Both the position numbers and the translations under genes were made by a program. Of a stretch of DNA of 54,981 nucleotides, positions 40,806 to 49,520 are shown piece after piece. How positions within the stretch are numbered: the first letter of the stretch is position 1; each line of letters begins with the position of its first letter. This DNA comes from CAYPZL01 sp964415045 (GTDB lineage: Bacteria > Planctomycetota > Phycisphaerae > Sedimentisphaerales > Anaerobacaceae): positions 1 through 54,981 of the forward strand of contig CAYPZL010000010.1 in the NCBI GenBank assembly GCA_964415045.1. Direction: 5' to 3'. Under the pieces are notes generated by a model that was given only the letters and a program-made list of their open reading frames with translations, had not been told where the DNA came from and did no database searches.

Positions 40806-41918
40806 ATGAAGGACTTGCTGAGACAACTGATCCAGGCTGACTCGACATTGGACAGGGGCGAGGTGGCGGCGGCGGAGGTGCTGGCCGCCTACTTTGAGGC
40901 GCACGGCATCGAATGCCATCTCGACCGCTGGGATGACAAGCGTGCGAACGTGACGGCGCGCGTCCGGTCCGCCGGGCAACGTCCGGGGCTGATGTTTCTC
41001 TGTCATCTTGACGTGGTCGGCCCAGGTGAGGAGGCCTGGGTGCACCCGCCGTTCGGGGCGGTGGAGGAGAACGGTAAGATTTACGGCCGGGGCACGACGG
41101 ACATGAAAGGCGGCACCGCTGCCGTGGTCGCCGCCATGCGCGAGCTGGTCGAGTCCGGAACCGAGTTGCAGGGCGACATCGTCTTTGCGGCGACGGCAGG
41201 CGAGGAGACCGATAGTTGCGGAGCGATCCGGCTCATGCAGAACCGAGACGATTTCCCCGAATTGGCAGGGATCATCGTTCCGGAGCCGACGGACTTCTGC
41301 GTGGTCACGGCCCATCGCGGCATGTTCTGGCTGAAAATCACCACGAAGGGCAAAGCGGTCCACAGCTCCATGCCGCAGCGCGGCGTCAACGCCATCATGT
41401 CGATGAACCGTCTGCTCGCCGAGCTGCAGCGCTACGAGGTCCCGTTCGAGCCTCATCCAACGTTGGGCAAGTGCTCGGTGAGCGTCAATACCATCGCCGG
41501 CGGGGAGGCCATGAACATCGTACCCGACCGCTGCACCATCGGCGTCGATATTCGCACGCTGCCCGGACAGGATCACGACGCGATCCGGTACGATCTCGAA
41601 CGCATGCTGGCCCGCCTCAAGGCCGACACGCCGCAGTTCGAGGCCGAGATTGCCGTCGACCGCTCCGTCGGCGCCATGGAGACCGACGCCGAGGACGAGT
41701 TCGTCAAGGCGTTCTGCTCGGCAGTGGACGTCGACCTGACCAACACGGTGGGCTTTACCACGGACGCCCCGCATGTGGTGCCGTTAGGGGCGCCCATCGT
41801 GATCTACGGCCCGGGCAAGCCCAGGCTTTGTCACCAGGTCGATGAGTACATCGAGATCGCCGACCTCAACGCCGCGACCGATATCTTCAAGAAGGTCGTC
41901 GCGCGGTTCCTGACGTAA
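40806..41918 (+). CDS. M20 family metallopeptidase (ArgE/DapE/carboxypeptidase G2-like)
   Basis: The 370-residue cytoplasmic protein shows all metal-binding positions of the family: LCHLDVV (His and Asp), GRGTTDMKGG (bridging Asp), AGEETDS (catalytic Glu and ligand Glu), PEPTDF, and PRLCHQVDEY (last His). Members cleave amide bonds of N-acyl amino acids or dipeptides with two zinc ions. The exact substrate (acetylornithine, succinyl-diaminopimelate, dipeptides) cannot be decided. I chose ATG 40806; ATG 40788 would add six residues that lie under the predicted promoter. Confidence 0.9.
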   Translation: MKDLLRQLIQADSTLDRGEVAAAEVLAAYFEAHGIECHLDRWDDKRANVTARVRSAGQRPGLMFLCHLDVVGPGEEAWVHPPFGAVEENGKIYGRGTTDMKGGTAAVVAAMRELVESGTELQGDIVFAATAGEETDSCGAIRLMQNRDDFPELAGIIVPEPTDFCVVTAHRGMFWLKITTKGKAVHSSMPQRGVNAIMSMNRLLAELQRYEVPFEPHPTLGKCSVSVNTIAGGEAMNIVPDRCTIGVDIRTLPGQDHDAIRYDLERMLARLKADTPQFEAEIAVDRSVGAMETDAEDEFVKAFCSAVDVDLTNTVGFTTDAPHVVPLGAPIVIYGPGKPRLCHQVDEYIEIADLNAATDIFKKVVARFLT

Positions 41919-41982
41919 GCTTGGCGGTCTGCGAGCCCGGCGCGGTTTGGATCGTTGAGCGTCCGTGAGATCAGTGGATTGA

Positions 41983-42027
41983 GCTTTCGGAGGTGAAAGC
42001 ATGAGCTTCTCAGCGACGCTGCTTTGA
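41983..42027 (+). other. Hairpin-presented ribosome-binding site and 8-codon reading frame
   Basis: GCTTTC (41983-41988) and GAAAGC (41995-42000) form a perfect stem whose six-base loop is GGAGGT, an ideal ribosome-binding site. An ATG follows at 42001 and opens an eight-codon frame (MSFSATLL) ending in TGA at 42025-42027. It could be a leader peptide or the remnant of a gene start. Apart from this and the repeat at 42115, the stretch 41919-42203 holds nothing that I can identify. Confidence 0.35.
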
Positions 42028-42114
42028 AACCTCGGACGAACGTGATTTTCTGCCTGGAAAGCGGCGGAATTTTGTAACTCCAAAGGAAGCGCTGCGTCTA
42101 ACAGGTGGAAAGCC

Positions 42115-42180
42115 GTGGAGTGGGTCTCTGGCCCACGCGCCTGTGCACGCGACGGCTCTACGCGTGGGTTGAGAACCCTG
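42115..42180. repeat. Second copy of the GTGGGTC palindromic repeat
   Basis: It is related to 35059-35129 through words such as GTGGGTC, GCCCACGC, GCGACGGCT, CGCGTGGGTTGAGAACC. The 3' end is shortened compared with the first copy. It lies 24 bases before the MoxR start. Confidence 0.7.
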
Positions 42181-42203
42181 CACGATTATGGTGGTCTCGG
42201 ACT

Positions 42204-43277
42204 ATGGCATCGACTGACAGAAGCAGCGCCGGCGGTATCGAAACGACGACGAACGGCAGCGTAACGGCTGCGCCCGCTTCCACGGGCGTGAACCACGAGC
42301 AGCTCATCGAGCGGCTCCACGAAGGTCACGCCCGCCTTAAGGAGCAGGTCCATCATATCATCGTGGGACAGGACAGCGTGATCGACGCGGTCCTGTGCTG
42401 CATGCTGGCCGGCGGGCACTGCATCGTACAGGGCGTCCCCGGGCTGGCGAAAACGCTCATGGTGCACTCCATCGCCGACGCCATGAAGCTGAGCTTCAAC
42501 CGCATTCAGTTCACGCCGGACCTGATGCCGTCCGACATCACCGGCGCCGACATCATCCAGAGAGACCCCCAGTCGAAGAAGAGGAAGTTCGAGTTCGTCA
42601 AGGGACCGATCTTCGCCAACGTGGTCCTGGCCGATGAGATCAACCGGACACCACCCAAGACGCAGGCCGCTCTGCTGCAAGCCATGCAGGAGCGGGAGGT
42701 GACGATCTCGGGGCGAACCTACAAACTCGTCAGGCCCTTCTTCGTCCTGGCCACGCAAAACCCGATCGAGCAGGAGGGGACGTATCCGTTGCCCGAGGCC
42801 GCCCTGGACCGGTTCATGTTCATGATCTACATCGACTATCCCACCGCCAGGGAAGAGCATCTGATGGTCAAGGTGACTACCACCGGCAAGAAACACACAC
42901 TCGAGCACGTCCTGGACGCCAACGACATGACCTTGTTCCAGGAGATCGTGCGGATGGCGCCGGTCAGTGACGTGGTCATCGGCTACTGCATCAAGCTGGC
43001 GCGGGCGACCCGGCCGAGCGATCCGCTGGCGACGTCCATGGTGAAGAAATACCTGAAGTGGGGTGCCGGCCCACGGTCCGGACAGTTCATGACGCTGGGG
43101 GCCAAAGCACGGGCGCTGACGAAGGGGCGTATCACACCGAGCTTCAACGACGTCAAGGCCATCAGCAAGCTCGTCCTGCGACACCGCGTGATCCCGAATT
43201 TCAACGCCGAGGCCGACGGCATCAGTATAGAAGCCATTCTCGATGACTTGCTGGAGAACGTACCAGAGCCCAAATAG
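42204..43277 (+). CDS. MoxR-type AAA+ ATPase
   Basis: The 357-residue protein has a low-complexity N-terminus (1-35) and then the MoxR AAA+ core. It contains VGQDSVIDAVLCCMLAGGHCIVQGVPGLAKT (Walker A, GVPGLAKT), VVLADEINRTPPKTQAALLQAMQEREVTI (Walker B with MoxR signature) and FFVLATQNPIEQEGTYPLPEAALDRFMFMI (sensor 1/arginine finger). MoxR proteins act with VWA-domain partners as chaperones that assemble or activate cell-envelope complexes. It opens the seven-gene operon to 53508. The ATG at 42204 has no clear binding site. Confidence 0.93.
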   Translation: MASTDRSSAGGIETTTNGSVTAAPASTGVNHEQLIERLHEGHARLKEQVHHIIVGQDSVIDAVLCCMLAGGHCIVQGVPGLAKTLMVHSIADAMKLSFNRIQFTPDLMPSDITGADIIQRDPQSKKRKFEFVKGPIFANVVLADEINRTPPKTQAALLQAMQEREVTISGRTYKLVRPFFVLATQNPIEQEGTYPLPEAALDRFMFMIYIDYPTAREEHLMVKVTTTGKKHTLEHVLDANDMTLFQEIVRMAPVSDVVIGYCIKLARATRPSDPLATSMVKKYLKWGAGPRSGQFMTLGAKARALTKGRITPSFNDVKAISKLVLRHRVIPNFNAEADGISIEAILDDLLENVPEPK

Positions 43278-43313
43278 CCGCCCCGGACGGCGCTTCGTTG
43301 GGGGTGTAGGCCC

Positions 43314-44213
43314 ATGGCAGGAACGACCCGAGACTATCTCGATCCGATCTTCCTGAGCAAGCTGGCCAACATGGAACTGGTGGCTCGCTGCGCGGTGGAG
43401 GGTTTCTTCTCCGGCCTGCATCCGAGCCCTTTCCAGGGCTTCAGCGTGGAGTACAGCGACCATCGGGAGTACTACCCCGGCGACGAGGTGAAGTTCGTGG
43501 ACTGGAAGATCTTCGCCCGTACCGACCGGCTCTGCATCAAGCGGTTCCACCAGGAAACGAACACCTGCGTGTACATCCTGGTGGACGTCAGTAAAAGCAT
43601 GGCGTTTGCGGGAGGTCAGGCCGTGCGCAAGGTGGATTACGCCTCCTTCCTGGCGGCCGCCTTGAGCTACCTGATGCTCAAACAGGGCGACAGCACCGCT
43701 CTGGTGCAGTTTGCCGAGCGAATCAAGGCGCAGATTCCGCCGGCCTCGAAGCGGACCCACCTCAACGCGATTCTCACGACGCTGCAACGCGCCAACGTGG
43801 GCGGGCGCACCAACCTCGCCGGTGTGCTGCACACCGTCGCCGAGACCACCAAACGCCGGGGCCTGGTCATCCTGATCTCCGACCTGCTCGACGATGAGGG
43901 GGATATCTCCCGGGGTCTGGCCCACCTGAAATTCCTCAAGCACGATGTCATCGTATTCCACGTGCTGGATCACCAGGAGATGGAGCTTGATTACGAAGGG
44001 CTCATCGAGTTCGAAGATATGGAATCGAAGGACAAGGTGCGCGCGTTCCCGCAGTCGATCCGCGCCGGCTACCAGCAGCGCGTGGGCGAATTCCTGGACG
44101 ACGTGCGGAAGACGCTGGGCAAGAACGATATCGACTACTGCCTGCTCGATACGTCCGAGCCCCTGGACCGGGCCTTGATCGCCTACTTGGTCAAACGAAG
44201 GAGGCTGATGTGA
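43314..44213 (+). CDS. DUF58 domain protein
   Basis: The 299-residue soluble protein includes the DUF58 core GLHPSPFQGFSVEYSDHREYYPGDEVKFVDWKIFARTDRLCIKRFHQETN, followed by a VWA-like fold with VYILVDVSKSMAF (DXSXS metal site). DUF58 proteins are the standard partners of MoxR ATPases. The start codon is 36 bases after the moxR stop. Its end overlaps the next gene: AGGAGGCTGATGTGA contains both the ribosome-binding site and the GTG start of the BatA-like gene. Confidence 0.93.
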   Translation: MAGTTRDYLDPIFLSKLANMELVARCAVEGFFSGLHPSPFQGFSVEYSDHREYYPGDEVKFVDWKIFARTDRLCIKRFHQETNTCVYILVDVSKSMAFAGGQAVRKVDYASFLAAALSYLMLKQGDSTALVQFAERIKAQIPPASKRTHLNAILTTLQRANVGGRTNLAGVLHTVAETTKRRGLVILISDLLDDEGDISRGLAHLKFLKHDVIVFHVLDHQEMELDYEGLIEFEDMESKDKVRAFPQSIRAGYQQRVGEFLDDVRKTLGKNDIDYCLLDTSEPLDRALIAYLVKRRRLM

Positions 44214-46270
44214 GCTTCCTGCAGTGGACATTTTTGTTCGGGGCGCTGGCTGTGATCGGGCCGGTGCTGGCGCACCTGCTGTCCAAGCCTCGCTTTCGGC
44301 GCGTGCCCTTCACGATGCTGCGTTTCCTGCGGAGCGGGCAGCGCGAGAGTCAATCGCGGCGCAGGCTGCGCGACCTCCTGGTGCTGCTGATGCGCTGCGC
44401 GATCATCACACTGATCGCGGTGCTGTTTGCCCGGCCGATGCTGCACCGCAAAACCCGTCCGGGCCAGCAGAGGTCATTGATTCACCTGGCCCTCGACGAT
44501 TCGATGTCGATGTCCTATCGCGAGGGCAGCCGGACTTTGTTCGCGCGGATGATCGAGGCCGCCTGCGACCGGGTCCGCCGGGCGCCCGAGGGAGCGCGAT
44601 TCAGCATATACGCTTTGGCATCGCGGCGGTCCCTCGACGGCCTGAACAGGCAGCAGGCATTGGCCGAGATCAAACGGCTGGCCGTCGTGCCCGGAAGCGC
44701 GCATCTGGCGGATTTTCTCTCCGGCCTGCGACAGGCAAGGCAAGCCGCGCCTGCGGGCGACCGCCTCTGCGTCTGCATCATGAGTGACTTCGCATCGAAC
44801 GCGGTCAGACAGTTCGAGCAGGTCTTCCAGCCCGCGCCGGTGCACGAGTGGACGTACGAACTCATTCAGCCGAACGACGCCGTAGAGAACGCCGCCGTGA
44901 CCGGCGCCCGCGTTGTGGACGTTGCCGGCGGCACGCTCGACGTCGATGTCACGGTGTCCAACCGGGGGGACACCGCGCAGGAGCGAACGCTCGTTGCACG
45001 GACACCCGATCTCAAAGAAGCACGCGTTGATATCGCGCTGGCGCCGAAGGAGCAGCGGGTCGTCCGGATACAAATGGATTTGGGACGCACGTTCAGCCGG
45101 TCAGAACGACCGTCGCTTCCCGTGGAGTTGAGCCTTGCCCCCGCCGACCGTCTCGCGGCCGACGACACCTACCGTCTGGCGGTGCACGTCCCGGCCGCAA
45201 CCGCGACCCGCGTCCTGCTCGTCCGGCAGGCGCAGGAGACCTTCCTCTTCGAAACGGCTCTTGAAGCGCTGGGACAGAAGAGCTCGGCCTCGACTCCAGA
45301 CGTGCGCACTTTGACGGAGGACCGCGTCACCGCCGGCCAGATCAACTGGGCCGATATCGTCGTGTTCTCCTGCCTGCCCGCCGAGTTGCGCTACCGAACG
45401 CGCGATCTGGAGAAGTTCATCACCGGAGGCGGCAAAGTCATCTTCTTTGCCACCACGATCGGAAACTCCGGAATTGCCGAGCGTCTGTGGAGGGAAGGCG
45501 TATTGCCCGTGCTGCCGGAACGATGGGTCGAAGAAACGATGTACCCCCAGGCCCGGCCCTGCACGCGGATGTGCCCCGGTTTTGACGACCGCACCGCCCG
45601 GTCGCTGTCGAACTACCGACCCGACAGGATCGCCGTGAGGGGCTGCTGGCTGTGCCGCGTGGCCCCGGAGACACGCTGCGTCTGGCGTTTCAACAACGGC
45701 CCGGGCTTTCTCTACAGCAAATCCGCGGGGCTCGGCTCGGCCGTTTTCGTCAATACCAGTATCGATGACTCTCTCGGTCTGCTGGCCAAATCCGGTGCGT
45801 GGGTCGCCTTCTGCAGCTACCTGCTGGGCGAGGACCGGCAGACCCGGCAGTTCTCTTTTTCCACCGGCGAACAACCCGTTCTGAGTCTCGCCGGTTCGGG
45901 CCGGACCCAGCAGCGGCTCGCCGTGGTGCCGGTGGAAAACTGCGACGGCGGCAAAACGCGCGCCCGCATCGAAGGCGACAGGCTCTTCCTGCCCGCTCCG
46001 ACGGGACTCGGATGGATGAAGACGCTGGGCTCGACCGCCCTCTATGCGGGGATCAACCTTCCCGTCGGCGAAACCGACATCGGCCACGCCACGCCGGAAC
46101 TCGTGGCCGACGCGTTGACCCGCGCCTTCGTCACGGCCGAGCCTTCGAGCCGCGACCCCGAGCAAGCCCGGGCAAGCCTGGAACGAAAGCCGATCTGGAA
46201 GACACTGGCGTGGATCATCATTCTTCTCGTGCTGATGGAATCGACCGTCACGAGCAGACTCAAACGATAG
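44210..46270 (+). CDS. BatA/aerotolerance N-terminal domain membrane protein
   Basis: The 686-residue protein starts FLQWTFLFGALAVIGPVLAHLLSKPRFRRVPFTMLRFLR, the BatA N-terminal signature, followed by a second helix (LLVLLMRCAIITLIAVLFARP). An exported region with a VWA-like start (IHLALDDSMSMSYREGSR) spans most of the chain, and a C-terminal helix (TLAWIIILLVLMESTV) ends it. It starts at GTG 44210, overlapping the DUF58 stop by four bases, with AGGAGG just upstream. It is predicted to form an envelope complex with the VWA protein encoded downstream. Confidence 0.85.
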   Translation: MSFLQWTFLFGALAVIGPVLAHLLSKPRFRRVPFTMLRFLRSGQRESQSRRRLRDLLVLLMRCAIITLIAVLFARPMLHRKTRPGQQRSLIHLALDDSMSMSYREGSRTLFARMIEAACDRVRRAPEGARFSIYALASRRSLDGLNRQQALAEIKRLAVVPGSAHLADFLSGLRQARQAAPAGDRLCVCIMSDFASNAVRQFEQVFQPAPVHEWTYELIQPNDAVENAAVTGARVVDVAGGTLDVDVTVSNRGDTAQERTLVARTPDLKEARVDIALAPKEQRVVRIQMDLGRTFSRSERPSLPVELSLAPADRLAADDTYRLAVHVPAATATRVLLVRQAQETFLFETALEALGQKSSASTPDVRTLTEDRVTAGQINWADIVVFSCLPAELRYRTRDLEKFITGGGKVIFFATTIGNSGIAERLWREGVLPVLPERWVEETMYPQARPCTRMCPGFDDRTARSLSNYRPDRIAVRGCWLCRVAPETRCVWRFNNGPGFLYSKSAGLGSAVFVNTSIDDSLGLLAKSGAWVAFCSYLLGEDRQTRQFSFSTGEQPVLSLAGSGRTQQRLAVVPVENCDGGKTRARIEGDRLFLPAPTGLGWMKTLGSTALYAGINLPVGETDIGHATPELVADALTRAFVTAEPSSRDPEQARASLERKPIWKTLAWIIILLVLMESTVTSRLKR

Positions 46271-46283
46271 GAACGGTTCAGCT

Positions 46284-49200
46284 ATGGCTGTGGACGTCGA
46301 TAGCGCGTTAGAAGATCTTATCGCCCGGGTAGGCCGGGTTCGCCGCTGGCTGATCGCCCTCGGGGTGATGAAGACGGCGGCCCTGGGTCTGGCCTGCGTG
46401 TCCGTCTACAGCGCCTCGTACGCGTGGCTCGACCACCGGATGCACTTCGGCCATTGGGAAAGGCTCGCCGCCTGCGCGGTCTTCGTCGCTCTGCTGGCGT
46501 CTCTCGTTTACTACCTTGTCCGGGCTCTCCGCCGGGATCTGACGTACAGTCGCGCCGCCGGTCATATCGAGAGCAGGGAGCACTTCGATCAACAGCTCAT
46601 CGCGGCAGTCGAATACTATGAGGGACGAGCCGACTACCCCTATTCCGAGTCGCTGGCCCGGCACCTGGTCCGGCAGGTTGACGAAGCAACGCGGGAATTC
46701 GACTTCGATGCCACCGTGGATAAGAAACGAGGCTACCTCCTGGGCGCCTTCATCCTGCTTTGCCTTCTGGCGGTCGGCTTTTTCGTCAAGGAGAACGTCG
46801 CGTATTTTTCCTCGTACCTGGCCCGGCTGCTGCAACCCTTCTCCGCGGTGCAGCCGCTGCCGGCGACGATTCTCAAACCGTCAACAGGCGACATCGTCAC
46901 GGGTCCCAACGTCCCTGTGACTCTGGCCGCTTCCATCGAAGGGCGCGTCCCCGAATCCGCGACGCTGATACTGACGCATCCCGAGCCTGCGGACGCACAC
47001 GTCGCCCCTACCCCGCTCGTGGAGAGAATCGAAGCAAGCCTGACTGTCGATCCGGAGGGAAACGCAACCGCCACGGCGACGACCTCGTTCGATACGCTCG
47101 GGCCGGTCGAGTACCGATTCCAGGCCGGGGAAATACGGTCCGAGCCGCGTACGATACAGGTCTGCGAGCCTCCCGCGATTGAGAGCATGGCGGCGCAGGT
47201 CACGCCGCCCGGAAAGGCGGGCACGCCACCGGTCGGGACCTACGCCCAGCCGATCGAGAATCAGACGCTCGAGGTGCTGCCCTATAGCCAGGTCCGGCTC
47301 CAGGTGGAAACGACCACGCCCATACGAAAGGCCACCATCACTGGTCCGAAGGGCCAGTCGAAGGCTGTGCCCTTGGACGGAAGCAAGAGGTTCAACGCTC
47401 AATTCGAGGCCGACGGGAACGCGACGGTTACGTTCGATCTCGTCGGCGCCGAGGGTCTGGCCAACGACAAACCGCTGGAACTGCACGTCCGGCTCAAGTC
47501 GGACGAGCCGCCGCAGTTCAAGCTGGTCTGCCCGGACGGAGATTACCTGACCACCGACGTAGCCAGCCTCCCCATCGCATTTGAGATCACCGATGATTTT
47601 GGCCTGGAGGCGGCGCGTTTGTGCTGCGAATTCCCGAACGGAGAGACAACCGTTCTGGATGAGGCCGCACCGCAAGGCTCGAAGCAGGCTCGTCTGGCGC
47701 ACACGCTTGAGCTGGAACAATACGAGTTGAGCGTGGGTGATGGCATCCTTTTCTACGCCGAAGCCCGCGACGTCGACACGGGCCGAAAACGCGCGGACGC
47801 GAACGCCTGTAGCGAGGTGTACTTCATCGAGATACGCCCGTACCGGCAATACTGGCATTCGCAGGGAGGCGAGGGAGGCCCGTCGCCGCCCGGGCCGATG
47901 GCCGAAGACCTGACGACCATCCTGGAATATACGCGCGCGATTTTGAAGAAGACCTGGGCCATCGCGCAGACGCCGCAGCTCACGAAGGAACAGCGGTCAC
48001 GCTTCGGACCGCTGCGTTCGGACGTTGAGTACTGTGAAAGCCGTCTGACCGCGATGCGTGACGACCCGGAAATGGGATTCACCGACGCCGCCAAATCGAA
48101 GCTCACCGAGATTGCCGGGCAGTACACCGAGGCCTCCGGCTGCCTGGCGAAGTCCGACGCGGCCGCGTCGCTGACGCCGACGAGAAACGCCTATCGGCTG
48201 CTGCGCAAGTTCATCGACGAGCTGCACTTGCAGTGGAGCCCGCCTCCGGAGAGCCAGAGCGTGCCGGAGGACAAGCCCGAACGCATCAAGCTGCAGGAAG
48301 AGCCCGACACGCCGCACATGGAAAAGGAGCGTATCGAGAGCAGACTCAAGAAGCTGCAACAGGAAATCGACGCGCTGCGCCGCCAACAGGAATCCGTGAA
48401 GGAAAATCTCGCGGACACGCTGCAGGAGGCAAGCCAGGACGCCGGCGCGTCGCAGTCATCCGGCGAGTCTTCTTCCGAACCTGCCGCCGGCCAACCCGGT
48501 GAAGCGTCCGCCCAGGGCGAGCAGAAGGCCGGCGAGACGAGACCTTCTCCCGGTCAGGAAGGTGGGACGCCCGCAGACCAGGGAAGCCAGGGCTCACAGC
48601 AGAGCGACTCTACACAATCGAGCGGTGCGGGCCAGCAAGGCCAGGGCACCTCCCCGGGACAGGGAACCGGCGGATCGGGCCCTTCCACCGGAGAAGGCTC
48701 CCAGGGACAAAGCCGAACCGGTTCCAGCGGGAGCAGTTTCTCTCAGAGCGCTTCGTCGGCGGCGCCGGGCGACCGCCCGGGCCAGGGCGGCGATTCCGCC
48801 GCCCGCCAGGACGCGGTCCTGCAAATGCTCCGGGCTAAGCAGCAAGCACTGCGCCGGCAGACGGCACAGGCGGACACCGAGTTAGGACGCATGCCCCTGT
48901 CGGAATACTCCTCGCATGCGCGGGCGCGGGACGACGCCCGGGAGCGCCTCGAGCGGGCCGTCGAGCAGATGAAAGAGCTTGAGGATACGCTGGGCGATCT
49001 TCGCTACCAGGGGCCGACGTCGGCGCAGCAGCGAGACGCGGCGACCGATCTGGCCGAGGCGATTGCCCGTCAGCTCGCCGAGGTGGAACGGGCGCTTCAG
49101 CGCGGCCTGTCTGCCGAAAACGGACAGAAGGAGGCGGACAAGGCCCAGGACATCGCCGAGCAGCTTGCGAAAGACGCCGAGGCGTTCGACGAGTCGGTCG

Positions 49201-49520
49201 ATCCCGCCGACAAACAGGATATGCTGGCGCGTCTGGAGGCGGCCAAGCGCCTGCTGGAGAGCATGGCCGGCGTCCGGTGGGCCACCGTCGGCAGCGGGGG
49301 TTCGGCCGGGACGGGCCACGTCTACACCCGAAACCGACGATTGGGGCCGGCCGAACAGGCCCGCCTGCTGGCCCGCGAGTTCTGGTCCCTCTCTCTCCAG
49401 AGGCGAGAACGCCGGATTCAACCGGCCCAGGACGAATCATCCGATATCGAGTTCTTCGAGGCCGAGAACGAGTTCTTCGAAAGCGCCGCCAGGTTCAGGC
49501 CGCAGGGTGCCGAGAAATGA
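46284..49520 (+). CDS. Large DUF4175-like membrane protein with Gly/Ser/Gln-rich region
   Basis: The 1078-residue protein has two N-terminal helices (about 20-45 and 56-78), a third near 154-172 (YLLGAFILLCLLAVGFFV) and a long exported part with beta-type repeats (200-540). Coiled-coil helices follow (660-715, MEKERIESRLKKLQQEIDALRRQQESVKENLAD), then a low-complexity stretch about 715-838 rich in Ser, Gly, Gln and Glu, and further coiled coil (850-1010). This layout matches DUF4175-type proteins found in MoxR/Bat operons. Its TGA overlaps the next ATG by four bases. The low-complexity region may be a flexible spacer in the periplasm. Confidence 0.75.
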   Translation: MAVDVDSALEDLIARVGRVRRWLIALGVMKTAALGLACVSVYSASYAWLDHRMHFGHWERLAACAVFVALLASLVYYLVRALRRDLTYSRAAGHIESREHFDQQLIAAVEYYEGRADYPYSESLARHLVRQVDEATREFDFDATVDKKRGYLLGAFILLCLLAVGFFVKENVAYFSSYLARLLQPFSAVQPLPATILKPSTGDIVTGPNVPVTLAASIEGRVPESATLILTHPEPADAHVAPTPLVERIEASLTVDPEGNATATATTSFDTLGPVEYRFQAGEIRSEPRTIQVCEPPAIESMAAQVTPPGKAGTPPVGTYAQPIENQTLEVLPYSQVRLQVETTTPIRKATITGPKGQSKAVPLDGSKRFNAQFEADGNATVTFDLVGAEGLANDKPLELHVRLKSDEPPQFKLVCPDGDYLTTDVASLPIAFEITDDFGLEAARLCCEFPNGETTVLDEAAPQGSKQARLAHTLELEQYELSVGDGILFYAEARDVDTGRKRADANACSEVYFIEIRPYRQYWHSQGGEGGPSPPGPMAEDLTTILEYTRAILKKTWAIAQTPQLTKEQRSRFGPLRSDVEYCESRLTAMRDDPEMGFTDAAKSKLTEIAGQYTEASGCLAKSDAAASLTPTRNAYRLLRKFIDELHLQWSPPPESQSVPEDKPERIKLQEEPDTPHMEKERIESRLKKLQQEIDALRRQQESVKENLADTLQEASQDAGASQSSGESSSEPAAGQPGEASAQGEQKAGETRPSPGQEGGTPADQGSQGSQQSDSTQSSGAGQQGQGTSPGQGTGGSGPSTGEGSQGQSRTGSSGSSFSQSASSAAPGDRPGQGGDSAARQDAVLQMLRAKQQALRRQTAQADTELGRMPLSEYSSHARARDDARERLERAVEQMKELEDTLGDLRYQGPTSAQQRDAATDLAEAIARQLAEVERALQRGLSAENGQKEADKAQDIAEQLAKDAEAFDESVDPADKQDMLARLEAAKRLLESMAGVRWATVGSGGSAGTGHVYTRNRRLGPAEQARLLAREFWSLSLQRRERRIQPAQDESSDIEFFEAENEFFESAARFRPQGAEK

